Shown: in pieces, positions 46,075 to 54,820 of the stretch | Layout: the number at the start of each line of letters is the position of its first letter | Position numbering within the stretch: the first letter of the stretch is position 1 | Origin: Pleomorphomonas sp. T1.2MG-36 | GTDB taxonomy: Bacteria; Pseudomonadota; Alphaproteobacteria; Rhizobiales; Pleomorphomonadaceae | Assembly: GCF_950100655.1 (NCBI RefSeq) | Contig: NZ_CATNLY010000006.1 | Coordinates: forward strand, 640-63,898 | Reading direction: 5' to 3' | Length of the DNA stretch: 63,259 nucleotides | The notes under the pieces: generated by a model | Databases searched by the model: none | Seen by the model: only the letters and a program-made list of their open reading frames with translations | What the model was told of the DNA's origin: nothing | Position numbers and translations under genes: made by a program

Positions 46075-46614
46075 TCAGCGCCCCACCCGCTCCATCACGA
46101 AATCGGCCCGCGCCTCCACGCTGGCGAACGGCAGCTCGATCAGCTCGTAGCCGAGCCGGGCATAGGTGGCCGCCACCGCGCGGCAGGTCGCCTCGGCCTC
46201 GGCCTTGTCCTGCTTGCGCTCGGCGTCCTGGGCGAAGATCGCCTCCCAGTAGGGGGCGAGATAGACGGCGCGGTTGTAGCGGAACCGCCGCGCCGCCTCT
46301 TCCACGTGGGCCGGCACCGGAAGGCCGATCAGCGTCAGGTAGCCGGCGATGTCGGGAACGCCCCGGTCCATCACCACCGGCCCGGCCATCGCCTCGGCCT
46401 CGTGGAAGGAGCGCAGCTCCCAGCCCAGCATCAGCTCGGCATAGAGGGCGCGGTCGCCCCAGGGCAGCGCCGCCCCGCCGATCGCCACCTGATCGCGAAT
46501 GATCGCCCGCCCGGCCTCCGGCATGCTGCCGACGCCGCGCCGCGACAACGCCTCGATCAACGTGCTCTTGCCCGCGCCGGGGCCGCCGGTCACGACAAAC
46601 AAATGGTCACACAT
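46075..46614 (-). CDS. Small P-loop ATPase/kinase-like protein (AAA_28 type)
   Basis: From the ATG at 46614 the product is 179 residues: VVTGGPGAGKST is the P-loop at 7-18, followed by EAGRAIIRDQ and MDRGVPDIAGYLTLIGLP. This matches small stand-alone ATPases with a kinase-like lid. Their substrate is not known. Encoded just after copy B of the 144-base element. Confidence 0.85.
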   Translation of the reverse strand: MCDHLFVVTGGPGAGKSTLIEALSRRGVGSMPEAGRAIIRDQVAIGGAALPWGDRALYAELMLGWELRSFHEAEAMAGPVVMDRGVPDIAGYLTLIGLPVPAHVEEAARRFRYNRAVYLAPYWEAIFAQDAERKQDKAEAEATCRAVAATYARLGYELIELPFASVEARADFVMERVGR

Positions 46615-47029
46615 GTGCCATCCTCGAAATTGGATCTGAAAGGGGGATTTGCGCCGGCCGCCGCCCGTCATTTGCGGGGGGAATTGCCAAGCGCGGAGAG
46701 AGGGTAACCGGAGAAGCGGCGCGCGGCAAGGGGGGCAACGGTCATCGAGGGCTGGCGTCGCGTGATATCGGCCGCTTGCTCCTTTCTGCCTGAGGTCCTG
46801 CGCCTCACGCGCAGGATGACGCCTGATGGATAGGGAGAATCCGGCAAACGTCTGTTTTTATATATAAATTTGTCATCCTGCGCTTTAGGCGCAGGACCTC
46901 AGGACGAGACGTCGCACCGGCCCGTATCAGGCTCCCTGCAACAAACCACAACCTGCCGAAGAAGCTCGACCAGCCATCCGCTCCGGGCGTAAGCTGCGCC
47001 TCCTGTCGGCGGAACGCGGGGAGAAGCCG
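46615..47029. repeat. Gap with one composite repeat
   Basis: Right-arm sequence (CCTGAGGTCCTGCGCCTCACG then CGCAGGATGACG) ends near 46820 and a left arm (TGTCATCCTGCGCTTTAGGC then GCAGGACCTCAGGACGAGA) starts near 46870; the loops GCGCCTCACGCGC and GCGCTTTAGGCGC keep the stem. The rest is linker with no supported gene. Confidence 0.7.
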
Positions 47030-47551
47030 ATGCCCTATGCCATCTGCATCAAGTGCCTGAACGATACGGCCGCTCCCATCCTGAAGCTCTGGGACGAGGC
47101 AAGCGCCTTCGAGGTCACCGCCTCGATGACCGCCCTCAACTATCCGCCGCACCTCACGCTGGCCGTCTTCCCCGACCATCCGGGCCGCATCGTCGACGGG
47201 CTGGACGAGGTGTTCGCCGCCCAGCCCAAGCTGACCATCGCCTTCGACGGCGTCGCCTATTTCGACAACGACCTGCTGGTGCTGTGGGCGAGACCGCGCC
47301 GCAACGATGCCCTGATGGCGCTGCACGAGAAGCTGCATCGACACATCGCCCCCGCCCTCTGCGATCCGCATTACCGCGAGGGCAACTGGGTGCCCCACTG
47401 CAGCCTCGCCACCAAGGTGCCGCGCGCCGAGGTCAAGGCAGCGATCGCATGGGCGAGGCAGAAGCGGCTGGATTTCAAGGTCGAGTTCGACACGGCGGAC
47501 TTCGTCGAGTTCCCGCCCGTCAGGGTGGAGCGGAGCTACCGGCTGCGGTGA
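47030..47551 (+). CDS. 2'-5' RNA ligase/2H phosphoesterase-family protein
   Basis: The 173-residue product carries the two signature motifs of 2H phosphoesterases: HLT at 41-43 (PPHLTLAVF) and HCS at 123-125 (VPHCSLATK). Such proteins act on 2',3'-cyclic or 2'-5' phosphodiester bonds in RNA; the cellular substrate is unknown. It is preceded by GGGGAGAAGCCG, a good ribosome site. Confidence 0.86.
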   Translation: MPYAICIKCLNDTAAPILKLWDEASAFEVTASMTALNYPPHLTLAVFPDHPGRIVDGLDEVFAAQPKLTIAFDGVAYFDNDLLVLWARPRRNDALMALHEKLHRHIAPALCDPHYREGNWVPHCSLATKVPRAEVKAAIAWARQKRLDFKVEFDTADFVEFPPVRVERSYRLR

Positions 47552-47607
47552 GGAGGCCAGGGGGGCACATTGTGAGCCCACCCGGAGGTTTGTTCTGCAG
47601 CGCCCTC

Positions 47608-47624
47608 ACTCAATCCGATTGAGT
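47608..47624. promoter_or_regulatory. Palindrome in the AbiE promoter
   Basis: ACTCAATC and GATTGAGT pair around one base, 48 bases before the AbiEi start. AbiEi antitoxins repress their own operon through inverted repeats, so this is a candidate operator. Confidence 0.6.
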
Positions 47625-47671
47625 AAATTAGCCATCACCCAAACTTGCAACAGGTTTGAGCAGGCCGTAAG

Positions 47672-48469
47672 ATGCTCAGCATGGTTGAGCAATTTGTATC
47701 GCTCCTGAACCGCCTGCAAAGGGACCTGCCCGAAGGGCTGGTCGTCGACGCCGCATGGCTGGAGGCGCGCGGCATCGCCAGCAACCTGCGCGCCTATTAC
47801 GTCAAGGCCGGCTGGCTGGAGCAGCCGGTGCGCGGCCTCTACAAAAAGCCACGCGGCGGTCTGAGCTGGCAGCAAGCGGTCATATCGCTGCAAACGCTGC
47901 TCGCGCAGGCGCCGCTCGTCGTCGGCGGACGCATGGCGCTGGAGCTGCAAGGCTTTGCGCATTACCTCGCGCAGGACACCAGAACCGTCTACCTGCACGG
48001 GCCGGAGAAACCGCCCGCGTGGCTGCAGAAGCTCGACCTTCCCCAGTGCTTCGTCTACCGCAACTCCGCCACCGCGTTCCGCACCGACCCGGCCGCTCAC
48101 GGCACCCTGACAACCCTGCCATGGGGGCAGTGGGACTGGCCGCTCACCCTTTCCCAACCAGAGCGCGCCTATCTCGAACTGCTCGACGAACTGCCCCGCC
48201 ACGAAAGCTTCCACCAAGCCGACATGATCATGCAAGGCGCCGCCAACTTCAGCCCGCGACGGCTGCAAAGGCTGCTGGTCGACTGCCGCAGCGTCAAGGT
48301 GAAGCGCCTGTTCTTCTTCTTCGCCGACCGGCATCGCCATGCCTGGGTCAACCGCCTCGACAAGTCGGTTCTCGATCTCGGGCGGGGAAAGCGCGCACTC
48401 GTTCCCGGCGGCAAGCTCGACCCGACCTATCTGATCACCGTTCCCGAGGACCTCGATGCCGTTTCATGA
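47672..48469 (+). CDS. abiEi: AbiEi-type antitoxin (type IV toxin-antitoxin system)
   Basis: A 265-residue protein with the winged-helix start (LVVDAAWLEARGIASNLRAYYVKAGWLEQPVRGLYKKP), the AbiEi middle (VVGGRMALELQGFAHYLAQD) and the C-terminal DNA-binding/neutralising region (VKRLFFFFADRHRHAWVNRLD). In type IV systems it opposes a nucleotidyltransferase toxin (AbiEii), encoded next. Here the toxin gene is cut short, so this antitoxin has no complete local partner. Confidence 0.9.
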   Translation: MLSMVEQFVSLLNRLQRDLPEGLVVDAAWLEARGIASNLRAYYVKAGWLEQPVRGLYKKPRGGLSWQQAVISLQTLLAQAPLVVGGRMALELQGFAHYLAQDTRTVYLHGPEKPPAWLQKLDLPQCFVYRNSATAFRTDPAAHGTLTTLPWGQWDWPLTLSQPERAYLELLDELPRHESFHQADMIMQGAANFSPRRLQRLLVDCRSVKVKRLFFFFADRHRHAWVNRLDKSVLDLGRGKRALVPGGKLDPTYLITVPEDLDAVS

Positions 48470-48599
48470 TCAGTATCGGGCCCAAGTGCGGCTCTTGATG
48501 CGCCTCATCCCTCTCGTGGCGAACGAGGCATGCTTCGCCCTCAAGGGCGGCACGGCGATCAACCTCTTCCTGCGCAACCTGCCGCGACTAATCTCCTAG
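48456..48599 (+). pseudogene. Truncated AbiEii toxin (nucleotidyltransferase) gene
   Basis: The frame starts ATGCCGTTTCATGATCAG inside the end of abiEi (14-base overlap, the usual arrangement) and encodes 47 residues. They include VANEACFALKGGTAINLFLR, the nucleotidyltransferase core start of AbiEii, then end at TAG 48597-48599. A complete toxin is about 280-300 residues. The sequence becomes AT-rich right at the break, so the gene was cut by arrival of the next segment or by deletion. Confidence 0.85.
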
Positions 48600-48681
48600 G
48601 CGCTTTAAGTTGCGCGATATCACACGTCATAGTAGTATCGACTTGAGTTGGCTTCGCTAGCTAAAATAAAGGATATTCAGC

Positions 48682-49518
48682 GTGCCGAGTTCGACCTACG
48701 ATACAATCGTGAAAGCCGCAGCTGCTTTTCTTCAAGAAACAGGAAGTACGGGGCCGGACTCATCGAAGAGCAACAAGCAAATCGTTGCGGCAATTCGTTC
48801 CAAAATTCAGAATGGCGAAATAAGCGTTGATGCGGCGGACGGAACTATGCTGTCCTATCTTAGCAACGCTGCAAATACTGATGTGGAGTCAAACATCGTC
48901 AGCGGAGGCCCGCGCGGAGGATATTGGTACAGCCAGTCTAAACCGCAAATTACAGAGGCTAAGCCTGCCGACGAAGAGAAGATAAAACCGGAAAAAGGCG
49001 CCGAAATAACCATCCTAGAAAAGGACTTGTACCCCTTGATGGAGCTTTGGCTCCAGCAGAAAGGTTACAAATCTAAGGACATGTCCAACGTAAAGAGTGG
49101 TGGACGCTGGGGTAATCCAGATATCATTGGGGCGGAACGCGTCGAGTTATTCGGAGCGGTTGAGATTGACCTAGCGTCCTGCGAGGTGAAACTGGCAGAA
49201 CAAAACTGGGAGCAGGTAATTTTTGAGGCAATCTCACACAAGAGATTCGCGAACAGATCATGGTTTTGCTACAGACTCCCGCAAGAGCAGGTCATACCAA
49301 AGGGAATGGCTTATTATGCTGAGCGCTACAGAGTCGGCGTCGTGCAAATAGTTCTGACCGACGAAGAACTTATTAACCTAAAGTCAGGAAAGGCAAAGCC
49401 CCTAGACCTTATCGACAATGTTATAGAGAAAATACCAGCCCTATATGATTATGTCCCCCTTCGAGAACAAAGAGACCTTGTGGACAGAACCGGTATTTCT
49501 CTAACAGTTTCATTTTAG
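48682..49518 (+). CDS. Putative HTH/PD-(D/E)XK nuclease-like protein
   Basis: The GTG at 48682 follows AAAGGAT. The 278-residue product has an N-terminal helix-rich part (IVKAAAAFLQETGSTGPDSS, residues about 8-85) that resembles a winged-helix or HARE-type module, then a second domain with GGRWGNPDIIG (Pro146-Asp147) and LASCEVKLAE (Glu168-Val-Lys170). The spacing Asp-21-Glu-x-Lys and the following ANRSWFCYRLP fit a PD-(D/E)XK restriction-endonuclease fold. DNA is AT-rich compared with the neighbours, so it was probably acquired. Likely a defence or repair nuclease; the named family is not recognised. Confidence 0.6.
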   Translation: MPSSTYDTIVKAAAAFLQETGSTGPDSSKSNKQIVAAIRSKIQNGEISVDAADGTMLSYLSNAANTDVESNIVSGGPRGGYWYSQSKPQITEAKPADEEKIKPEKGAEITILEKDLYPLMELWLQQKGYKSKDMSNVKSGGRWGNPDIIGAERVELFGAVEIDLASCEVKLAEQNWEQVIFEAISHKRFANRSWFCYRLPQEQVIPKGMAYYAERYRVGVVQIVLTDEELINLKSGKAKPLDLIDNVIEKIPALYDYVPLREQRDLVDRTGISLTVSF

Positions 49519-49628
49519 AATGTTCGCTTTCCCCAGTTAGTCTGATCGCCTTCTCCAAGGAGCTTGGTGTGGCTTGATCACCAGCAACGTGTCCAGCCAC
49601 GATGCCGGCTCGGCATCGCCCTAATCCC

Positions 49629-50231
49629 CTACCCCACCACGATCCGCACGATCTCCCCCACGAAGCCCTCGGTCAGCGGCTCGCGGGCGAACCAGCGGCG
49701 GAAGAACAGCGGGCCGATCAGTGCGGCCGCGAGGGCGGCGACGTCGGTGTCGGCGGGGAGTTCGCCCCGGGCGATGCCGCGCCGGATCGCCGCCTCGAAC
49801 GGCGCCGAATAGCCCTGCTGCAGGCGGCGATACATCTCGGCCATGTCGGGGTCGCGCTCGCCGGCATCGACGATCGACGGCAGCACGGACGTCCACGGCG
49901 CCGTTGTCAGCGCCTCGGCCAGGGCGCCCATCAGCGCGGCGACGTCGGCCCTCAGGCTGCCGAGGTCCGGCGCCGTCTGCGGCGTGCCGATGTTGGCGCA
50001 GGCATCGCGCAAGAGATCGGTCCGGGCCGGCCAATGGCGGTAGATGGTGGTCTTCGCCACGCCCGACCGCCGCGCCACCTCATCGACGCTGACGCCGGAA
50101 TAGCCGCGCTCGAACAGCAGCGCCGACGTGGCGGCCAGCACCGCCGCCCGCGACCGCCGCACCCGCTCGTCCATCACGCCTGCGCCCTCGGCGTCCTCGC
50201 CTCTCATGGAAGCGCCCCTATCCACGGCCAT
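49629..50231 (-). CDS. TetR/AcrR-family regulator
   Basis: A 200-residue regulator whose ATG at 50231 follows GAGGGG. The helix-turn-helix is about residues 28-70 (VLAATSALLFERGYSGVSVDEVARRSG then VAKTTIYRHWPARTDLL). The C-terminal part resembles TetR_C type 16-like domains. A ten-base-arm palindrome lies 20 bases upstream, between it and the divergent VOC gene. Confidence 0.92.
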   Translation of the reverse strand: MAVDRGASMRGEDAEGAGVMDERVRRSRAAVLAATSALLFERGYSGVSVDEVARRSGVAKTTIYRHWPARTDLLRDACANIGTPQTAPDLGSLRADVAALMGALAEALTTAPWTSVLPSIVDAGERDPDMAEMYRRLQQGYSAPFEAAIRRGIARGELPADTDVAALAAALIGPLFFRRWFAREPLTEGFVGEIVRIVVG

Positions 50232-50250
50232 CGCACCCCTCGACTATTTC

Positions 50251-50271
50251 GCTACGATACCGTATCGTAGC
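50251..50271. promoter_or_regulatory. Perfect palindrome between TetR and VOC genes
   Basis: GCTACGATAC (50251-50260), one base, then GTATCGTAGC (50262-50271). It is a probable TetR operator that would block both divergent promoters. Confidence 0.85.
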
Positions 50272-50313
50272 ATATCCATCGGCGAACTTTAAGCCGCCAC
50301 AAGGGAGACAGTC

Positions 50314-50712
50314 ATGAAATTCGCCTCCACGCGCCTGATCGTCCATGACATCAAGTCCATGGTTGCCTTCTACGAGATGGTGACCGGCCTTACCGCCGAC
50401 TGGCTGGCGCCAGTGTTCGCCGAGATCGTCACGCCGTCGGGCGCGCTGGCCATCGGCGCCGAGGACACCGTCGCCCTCTGGCAGGCCGGTTGCGCCGAAC
50501 CCGGCCGCAACCGCACCGCCATCCTGGAGTTCCAGGTCGACGACATCGACGCCGCCTACGCCCGCCTCAAGGACAAGGTCGCCCTGGTGCACGACATGAA
50601 GGTGATGCCCTGGGGCAACAAGACCTTCCAGTTCCGCGATCCCGAGGGCACGGCGGTGTCGCTCTACATGCCCGTCACCGACGCCGCCAGACAACGCTTC
50701 GCCGCCCGCTGA
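50314..50712 (+). CDS. VOC-family (glyoxalase/bleomycin-resistance-like) protein
   Basis: A 132-residue protein with the two beta-alpha-beta-beta-beta motifs of the vicinal oxygen chelate fold (STRLIVHDIKSMVAFYEMVTGL, ILEFQVDDIDAAYARLKD, KTFQFRDPEGTAVSLYMP). Members detoxify aldehydes or bind antibiotics. Divergent TetR and the shared operator suggest induction by its substrate. Confidence 0.88.
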   Translation: MKFASTRLIVHDIKSMVAFYEMVTGLTADWLAPVFAEIVTPSGALAIGAEDTVALWQAGCAEPGRNRTAILEFQVDDIDAAYARLKDKVALVHDMKVMPWGNKTFQFRDPEGTAVSLYMPVTDAARQRFAAR

Positions 50713-50731
50713 CCCCGGAGCGATGCCCCGC

Positions 50732-51028
50732 CTACCCCTCGTCCTTGCCATGGACGAGGATGCTGTCGCACTTGGCGCCGGCAAGGCGATGGACGACGAT
50801 CTCCCGATAGTCGGGCGAGTTGTACCAGGCGAGAAGGTCGGCCTCGCAGGGAAAGCGGATCAGCACCGAGCGGGAATAGGGCCACTCGCCCTCCAGCACG
50901 GTCGGCGCGGGATCGACGGCGAGATACTCGCCATTGAAGCGGGCGAACACCGCGTCGCAGGCATCGAGATAGCGCTGGTACTCGGCGGGATCGTCGATGC
51001 GGATCTGGGCCACGAAATAGGCGGTCAT
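50732..51028 (-). CDS. DUF1330 family protein
   Basis: A 98-residue protein beginning MTAYFVAQIRIDDPAEYQRYLDA, with the pattern GEWPYSRSVLIRFPCEADLLAWYNSPDYREI that defines this small dimeric alpha/beta-barrel family. Its function is not known; it is often near oxidoreductases. It is convergent with the VOC gene, twenty bases apart. Confidence 0.9.
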   Translation of the reverse strand: MTAYFVAQIRIDDPAEYQRYLDACDAVFARFNGEYLAVDPAPTVLEGEWPYSRSVLIRFPCEADLLAWYNSPDYREIVVHRLAGAKCDSILVHGKDEG

Positions 51029-51232
51029 GCTGCCCCCCCGGGAATGTGCGCCCCATTTCTACACCATCGCCGGAGCGCCGCCGTCCGGTGCGATGCATAG
51101 TCGCGCGCCCATCGATGCGCCCTGCCCCGATCGGCGAGTGCCGGCCGGGGGGCCGTCGTGGTATGGTCGGCATGAGGGAAACCACATAGGTCCGACGCCT
51201 CGCGTGCGTTTCGCCTCGGAGGAGGGCCGATC

Positions 51233-51676
51233 ATGACCAGCACCGCGAAACTCCACCGCGTCTTCACCACCCGGCCGGACAAGATCTACCGGGCCTTCGT
51301 CGAGCCCGATGCGCTGGCCAGCTGGCTGCCGCCCAACGGCTTCACCTGCACCGTGCACGAGTTCAACCCGACGGTTGGCGGCCGGCACCGCATGTCCTTC
51401 CGCAACTTCACCACCGGCGTCAGCCATTCCTTCGGCGGCGTCTATCAGGAACTCGTCCCCGGCGAGCGGCTGGTCTACACCGACAGCTTCGACGCCCCCG
51501 GCCTGCCGGGCGAGATGACGGTCACGGTCAGCCTCACCGCCGTGTCGGTCGGCACCGACGTCACCATCGTGCAGCAGGGCATCCCGGACATCATCCCGCG
51601 CGAAGCCTGCTATCTCGGCTGGCAGGAATCCCTGCGCAAACTCGCCAAGCTGGTGGAGCCCGAGATCCTCGAGTGA
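51233..51676 (+). CDS. SRPBCC/AHSA1-family protein
   Basis: A 147-residue START-like protein: HRVFTTRPDKIYRAFVEPDALASWLPPNGF and FHEFN-type strands, then YQELVPGERLVYTDSFD and LTAVSVGTDVTIVQQGIPDIIP, ending LGWQESLRKLAKLVE. The fold binds hydrophobic ligands. GGAGGAGG precedes the ATG. Confidence 0.9.
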   Translation: MTSTAKLHRVFTTRPDKIYRAFVEPDALASWLPPNGFTCTVHEFNPTVGGRHRMSFRNFTTGVSHSFGGVYQELVPGERLVYTDSFDAPGLPGEMTVTVSLTAVSVGTDVTIVQQGIPDIIPREACYLGWQESLRKLAKLVEPEILE

Positions 51677-51734
51677 GGCGAGAGGGGGGCAGCCGGCGCT
51701 AAACGTGCGCTAACTATCTGTTTTATATCAATTA

Positions 51735-52580
51735 ACCGTCATCCTGCGCGTAAGGCGCAGGACCTCGGGAAGGTAGAGCGAGCCGCCGATATCGGGCGCC
51801 CTTCACCATGGGGAGCCCTATAGAAACCCCGAGCCCCTTTCTGCCTGAGGTCCTCGCCTGCGCAAGGATGACAATTTATATATATGATTCAGCTAGATAA
51901 CCCTCGCGCGACCAAGGGGAGCGCATCGTGACGCCTTATGTGGAGGAGAAAACCTCAAAGGCAGGCGAAACGCTCTATCCAACTGTTCCATTTATATAAA
52001 TTGTCATCCTTGCGCAGGCGAGGACCTCAGGACGGTAGAGCAAGCGGCCGATATCGGGCGCCCTTCACCGAGGGGAGCCCTATAGAAGCCCCGAGCCCCT
52101 TTCTGCCTGAGGTACACCTTGAATTCGCTCGCGAATTCAAGCGGCCTGCGCAGGGATGACAATTTATATAGAGGAATCAGTTGGGTAACCCGCGCGCCAC
52201 AATGCGGAGCGCATCGTGACGCCGTATACGGGGGAGAAAACCTCAGAGGCTCAGGCGAGACGCTCCATCCCATTGTTCCATTTATATAAATTGTCATCCT
52301 TGCGCAGGCGAGGACCTCGGGAAGGTGAAACGAGCCGCAGATATCGGGCGCCCACTCACCAAGGGGAGCCCTATAGAAGCCCCCGTGTCCCATTCTGCCT
52401 GAGGTTCTCTGCCTTCGCAGAGAATGACAGAGGGATATGAAACGGGAGCTTGGCCCGAGAGCGCCCCGCCGCCGACCTGTCTCCCGCCTCCATCAAGCTG
52501 TCCTCCTCTGCGAAGGCAGAGGATCTCAGGACGGTAGAGCGAACCGCCGATATCGTGCTCCCGGAACTCATAGGGCTCCT
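51735..52580. repeat. Array of composite palindromic repeats
   Basis: Left arms start near 51737, 52001, 52290 and 52497; right arms end near 51875, 52158 and 52429. The nested palindrome CTTGAATTCGCT with inverse is at 52118-52141 in a right arm. The linkers contain repeated ATCGTGACGCC, GGAGAAAACCTCA and GCGAAACGCTC segments. No gene is supported between 51677 and 52714. Confidence 0.85.
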
Positions 52581-52723
52581 GCGGCCTGAGGCGAAATTCG
52601 CTGGGGCGCGGCAGAGGGCGACGGGTTCGAGAACCGGAGCGGAGCGGGCTTAAGGCCCGTGAGCACCGGAAGCGCAGAACACTAGGCCCTATACCCGCCC
52701 CAGTAGAATTTCGGTCAGGCCGC
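52581..52723. repeat. 144-bp element with terminal inverted repeats (copy C)
   Basis: Begins GCGGCCTGAGGCGAAATTC and ends near GAATTTCGGTCAGGCCGC. The internal hairpin reads CGGGC-TTAAG-GCCCG where copies A and B have CGAAC-TTGAG-GTTCG, so both arms changed together. Its end carries the TGA stop of the chemoreceptor at 52715-54820, as copy A does for nikD. Confidence 0.8.
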
Positions 52724-54820
52724 CCGGACGGTGGAGAGGAAGCGGGCCACTTCCTCCCCCAGCTTTGCCGACTGCCGGCTCAGCTCGGAGGCCGAGGCCA
52801 GCACCTGGGTGGAGGCGGCGGAGCTTTCGGAGGCCGCCCGCGTCACGCCCACGATGTTGGACGACACCTCGCTGGTGCCGGTCGAGGCCTGCTGGACGTT
52901 GCGGGCGATCTCGTTGGTGGAAACGCCCTGCTCCTCCACGGCGGCGGCGATGGCCATGGCGATGTCGTTCATCTCGCGGATGGTGGTGGTGATGGTGCCG
53001 ATGGCCGAGGCCGATTCCATCGTCGAGCCCTGGATCTCCTCGATCTGGCGGGCGATCTCGCTGGTGGCTCGGGCCGTCTGGTCGGCGAGGTTCTTCACCT
53101 CGGCCGCCACCACGGCAAAGCCCTTGCCGGCCTCGCCCGCCCGCGCCGCCTCGATGGTGGCGTTGAGCGCCAGGAGGTTGGTCTGCCCGGCGATGGAGTT
53201 GATCAGCTCGACCACAGCGCCGATCTTCTGCGCCGCCTCGGCGAGCCGCCCCACCTTGGCGGCCACGGCGTCGGCATCCTTGGCAGCCTCGCCGGCGATC
53301 TGGGCCGAGTGCTGCACGCGCTGGCCGATCTCGCCGACGGAGGCGGCCAGCTCCTCGGCCGCCGAGGCCACCGTCTGCACGTTGGAGGAGGCCTGCTCGG
53401 CGGCGGCGGCCACCGCCGTCGACTGGTGCGTGGTCTCCTCGGCGGTGGCCGACATGGTTTCGGCGGCGCCCTGCAGCTGCTCGGAGGCGGTGGAAACGGC
53501 GCCCACCACACTGCCGACGGCCGCCTCGAAGCCATCGGCCATCTCGGCCATGACGCGGCGGCGGTCGTTCTCCGCCTTGGCCTTCTCGGCGGCGACGTCG
53601 TCCTCCAGCTGGCGGTTGTGCACCAGCTTGTCCTTGAAGAAGCCCACCGCCGAGGACATGGCGCCGATCTCGTCGCCCCGGCCGGCGCCGGGGATGTCGA
53701 TCGTGAGGTCGTTGTCGGCGAGGCGCGACATGGCCCGCGTCATGGCGTCGAGCGGCCGGAGCACGTGCCCGCGCACCACGAGATAGCTCACCAGCGACAG
53801 CGCCATCGCCAGCGCCATCAGCGCCGCGTAGGCGACGAACAGCCCCTGCTGGCGGCCGGCCTCCGCTTCCGTGCGGGCGAGCGCCACGTCGAGCACGGCG
53901 CTGGACACCGCCGCGATCTTGCCGAGCGCCACGGTGATCTCGCCCTTGAAGGCGTCGAAGGTCAGCGCGGTGGTGGTCCCGGCGGTCAGGTCGTCGAGCG
54001 CCTTCAGGTAGGCGTCGTTGAAGGCGCCGGTGAAATAGGCCTCGTCGGCCGTCTTCACGGCGGCGTCGAAGGCCGGGCCGAGGCCCTGCGTCTTCGCCAT
54101 TTCCTTCATGCTGGCCCAGGTGATCTCGGCCTGCGCCCGCCCGGCGACGATGGCGCGCGCCTCGGCCGGGGCAAGCTGCCGGCCAGCGGCCAGCGCACCT
54201 TGCAACAACACGGCCGGCGTGCCAGACACGGAGCGGGCGTTCCAGGCCATCTGCTTGGTCAAGAGCAGTTCGCCGCTGGCCGCGTCGCGGCGGCGGATCT
54301 CGGCGTCGAGCTGTTTGGACGCGGCTTCGAACACGGTCAGGATGCCGGCGGTGTCCTTCATGTAGCTGCCCAGCAGCGCGGCGTCGCGCGCCTCCGGCGC
54401 CTTGGCGAGGTTGCCGTCGGCCGAGGTGCGCAGCGCCTGGATGGCGCGGTAGCCGTCGTCGATCGCCTTGGCCGTCTCGGCCCAGGCCGGGAAATCGTCG
54501 AGCGGCTCGGCCGTCACCTTGGCCATGTTGGCGTCGACGGTGGCGCGATAGTCGGCAACGCCCTTGACCAGCGCCGCCGCCTTGTCGGCCGGCATGCGCA
54601 GCACGGTGTCGGTGTCGACGCGCTCATAGCGCAGGGCCTGCAGCACGTTGAACACGAAGACGTCCTGGTCGGTCAGCGCGGTGACCGACCGCGCCGTCTG
54701 CCAGGACGAATAGCTGGCGACCATCAGCTTGGCGCTGAGCCCGACGACGGCGACGCAGATGAGAAGCGTGAAAAAGCCCAGAACGGTCCCCAGGCTGAAG
54801 CGACTTAGAAACTTGCTCAA
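52715..54820 (-). CDS. Methyl-accepting chemotaxis protein
   Basis: A 701-residue receptor with a first membrane helix ([22 protein letters not shown], about 14-36), a long periplasmic helical sensor (to about 320), a second helix ([23 protein letters not shown], about 327-349), HAMP, and a signalling rod with [20 protein letters not shown]. It ends FLSTVRAA, like the receptor at 15435-17522. The stop codon lies in the terminal repeat of element C. Confidence 0.94.
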   Translation of the reverse strand: MSKFLSRFSLGTVLGFFTLLICVAVVGLSAKLMVASYSSWQTARSVTALTDQDVFVFNVLQALRYERVDTDTVLRMPADKAAALVKGVADYRATVDANMAKVTAEPLDDFPAWAETAKAIDDGYRAIQALRTSADGNLAKAPEARDAALLGSYMKDTAGILTVFEAASKQLDAEIRRRDAASGELLLTKQMAWNARSVSGTPAVLLQGALAAGRQLAPAEARAIVAGRAQAEITWASMKEMAKTQGLGPAFDAAVKTADEAYFTGAFNDAYLKALDDLTAGTTTALTFDAFKGEITVALGKIAAVSSAVLDVALARTEAEAGRQQGLFVAYAALMALAMALSLVSYLVVRGHVLRPLDAMTRAMSRLADNDLTIDIPGAGRGDEIGAMSSAVGFFKDKLVHNRQLEDDVAAEKAKAENDRRRVMAEMADGFEAAVGSVVGAVSTASEQLQGAAETMSATAEETTHQSTAVAAAAEQASSNVQTVASAAEELAASVGEIGQRVQHSAQIAGEAAKDADAVAAKVGRLAEAAQKIGAVVELINSIAGQTNLLALNATIEAARAGEAGKGFAVVAAEVKNLADQTARATSEIARQIEEIQGSTMESASAIGTITTTIREMNDIAMAIAAAVEEQGVSTNEIARNVQQASTGTSEVSSNIVGVTRAASESSAASTQVLASASELSRQSAKLGEEVARFLSTVRAA

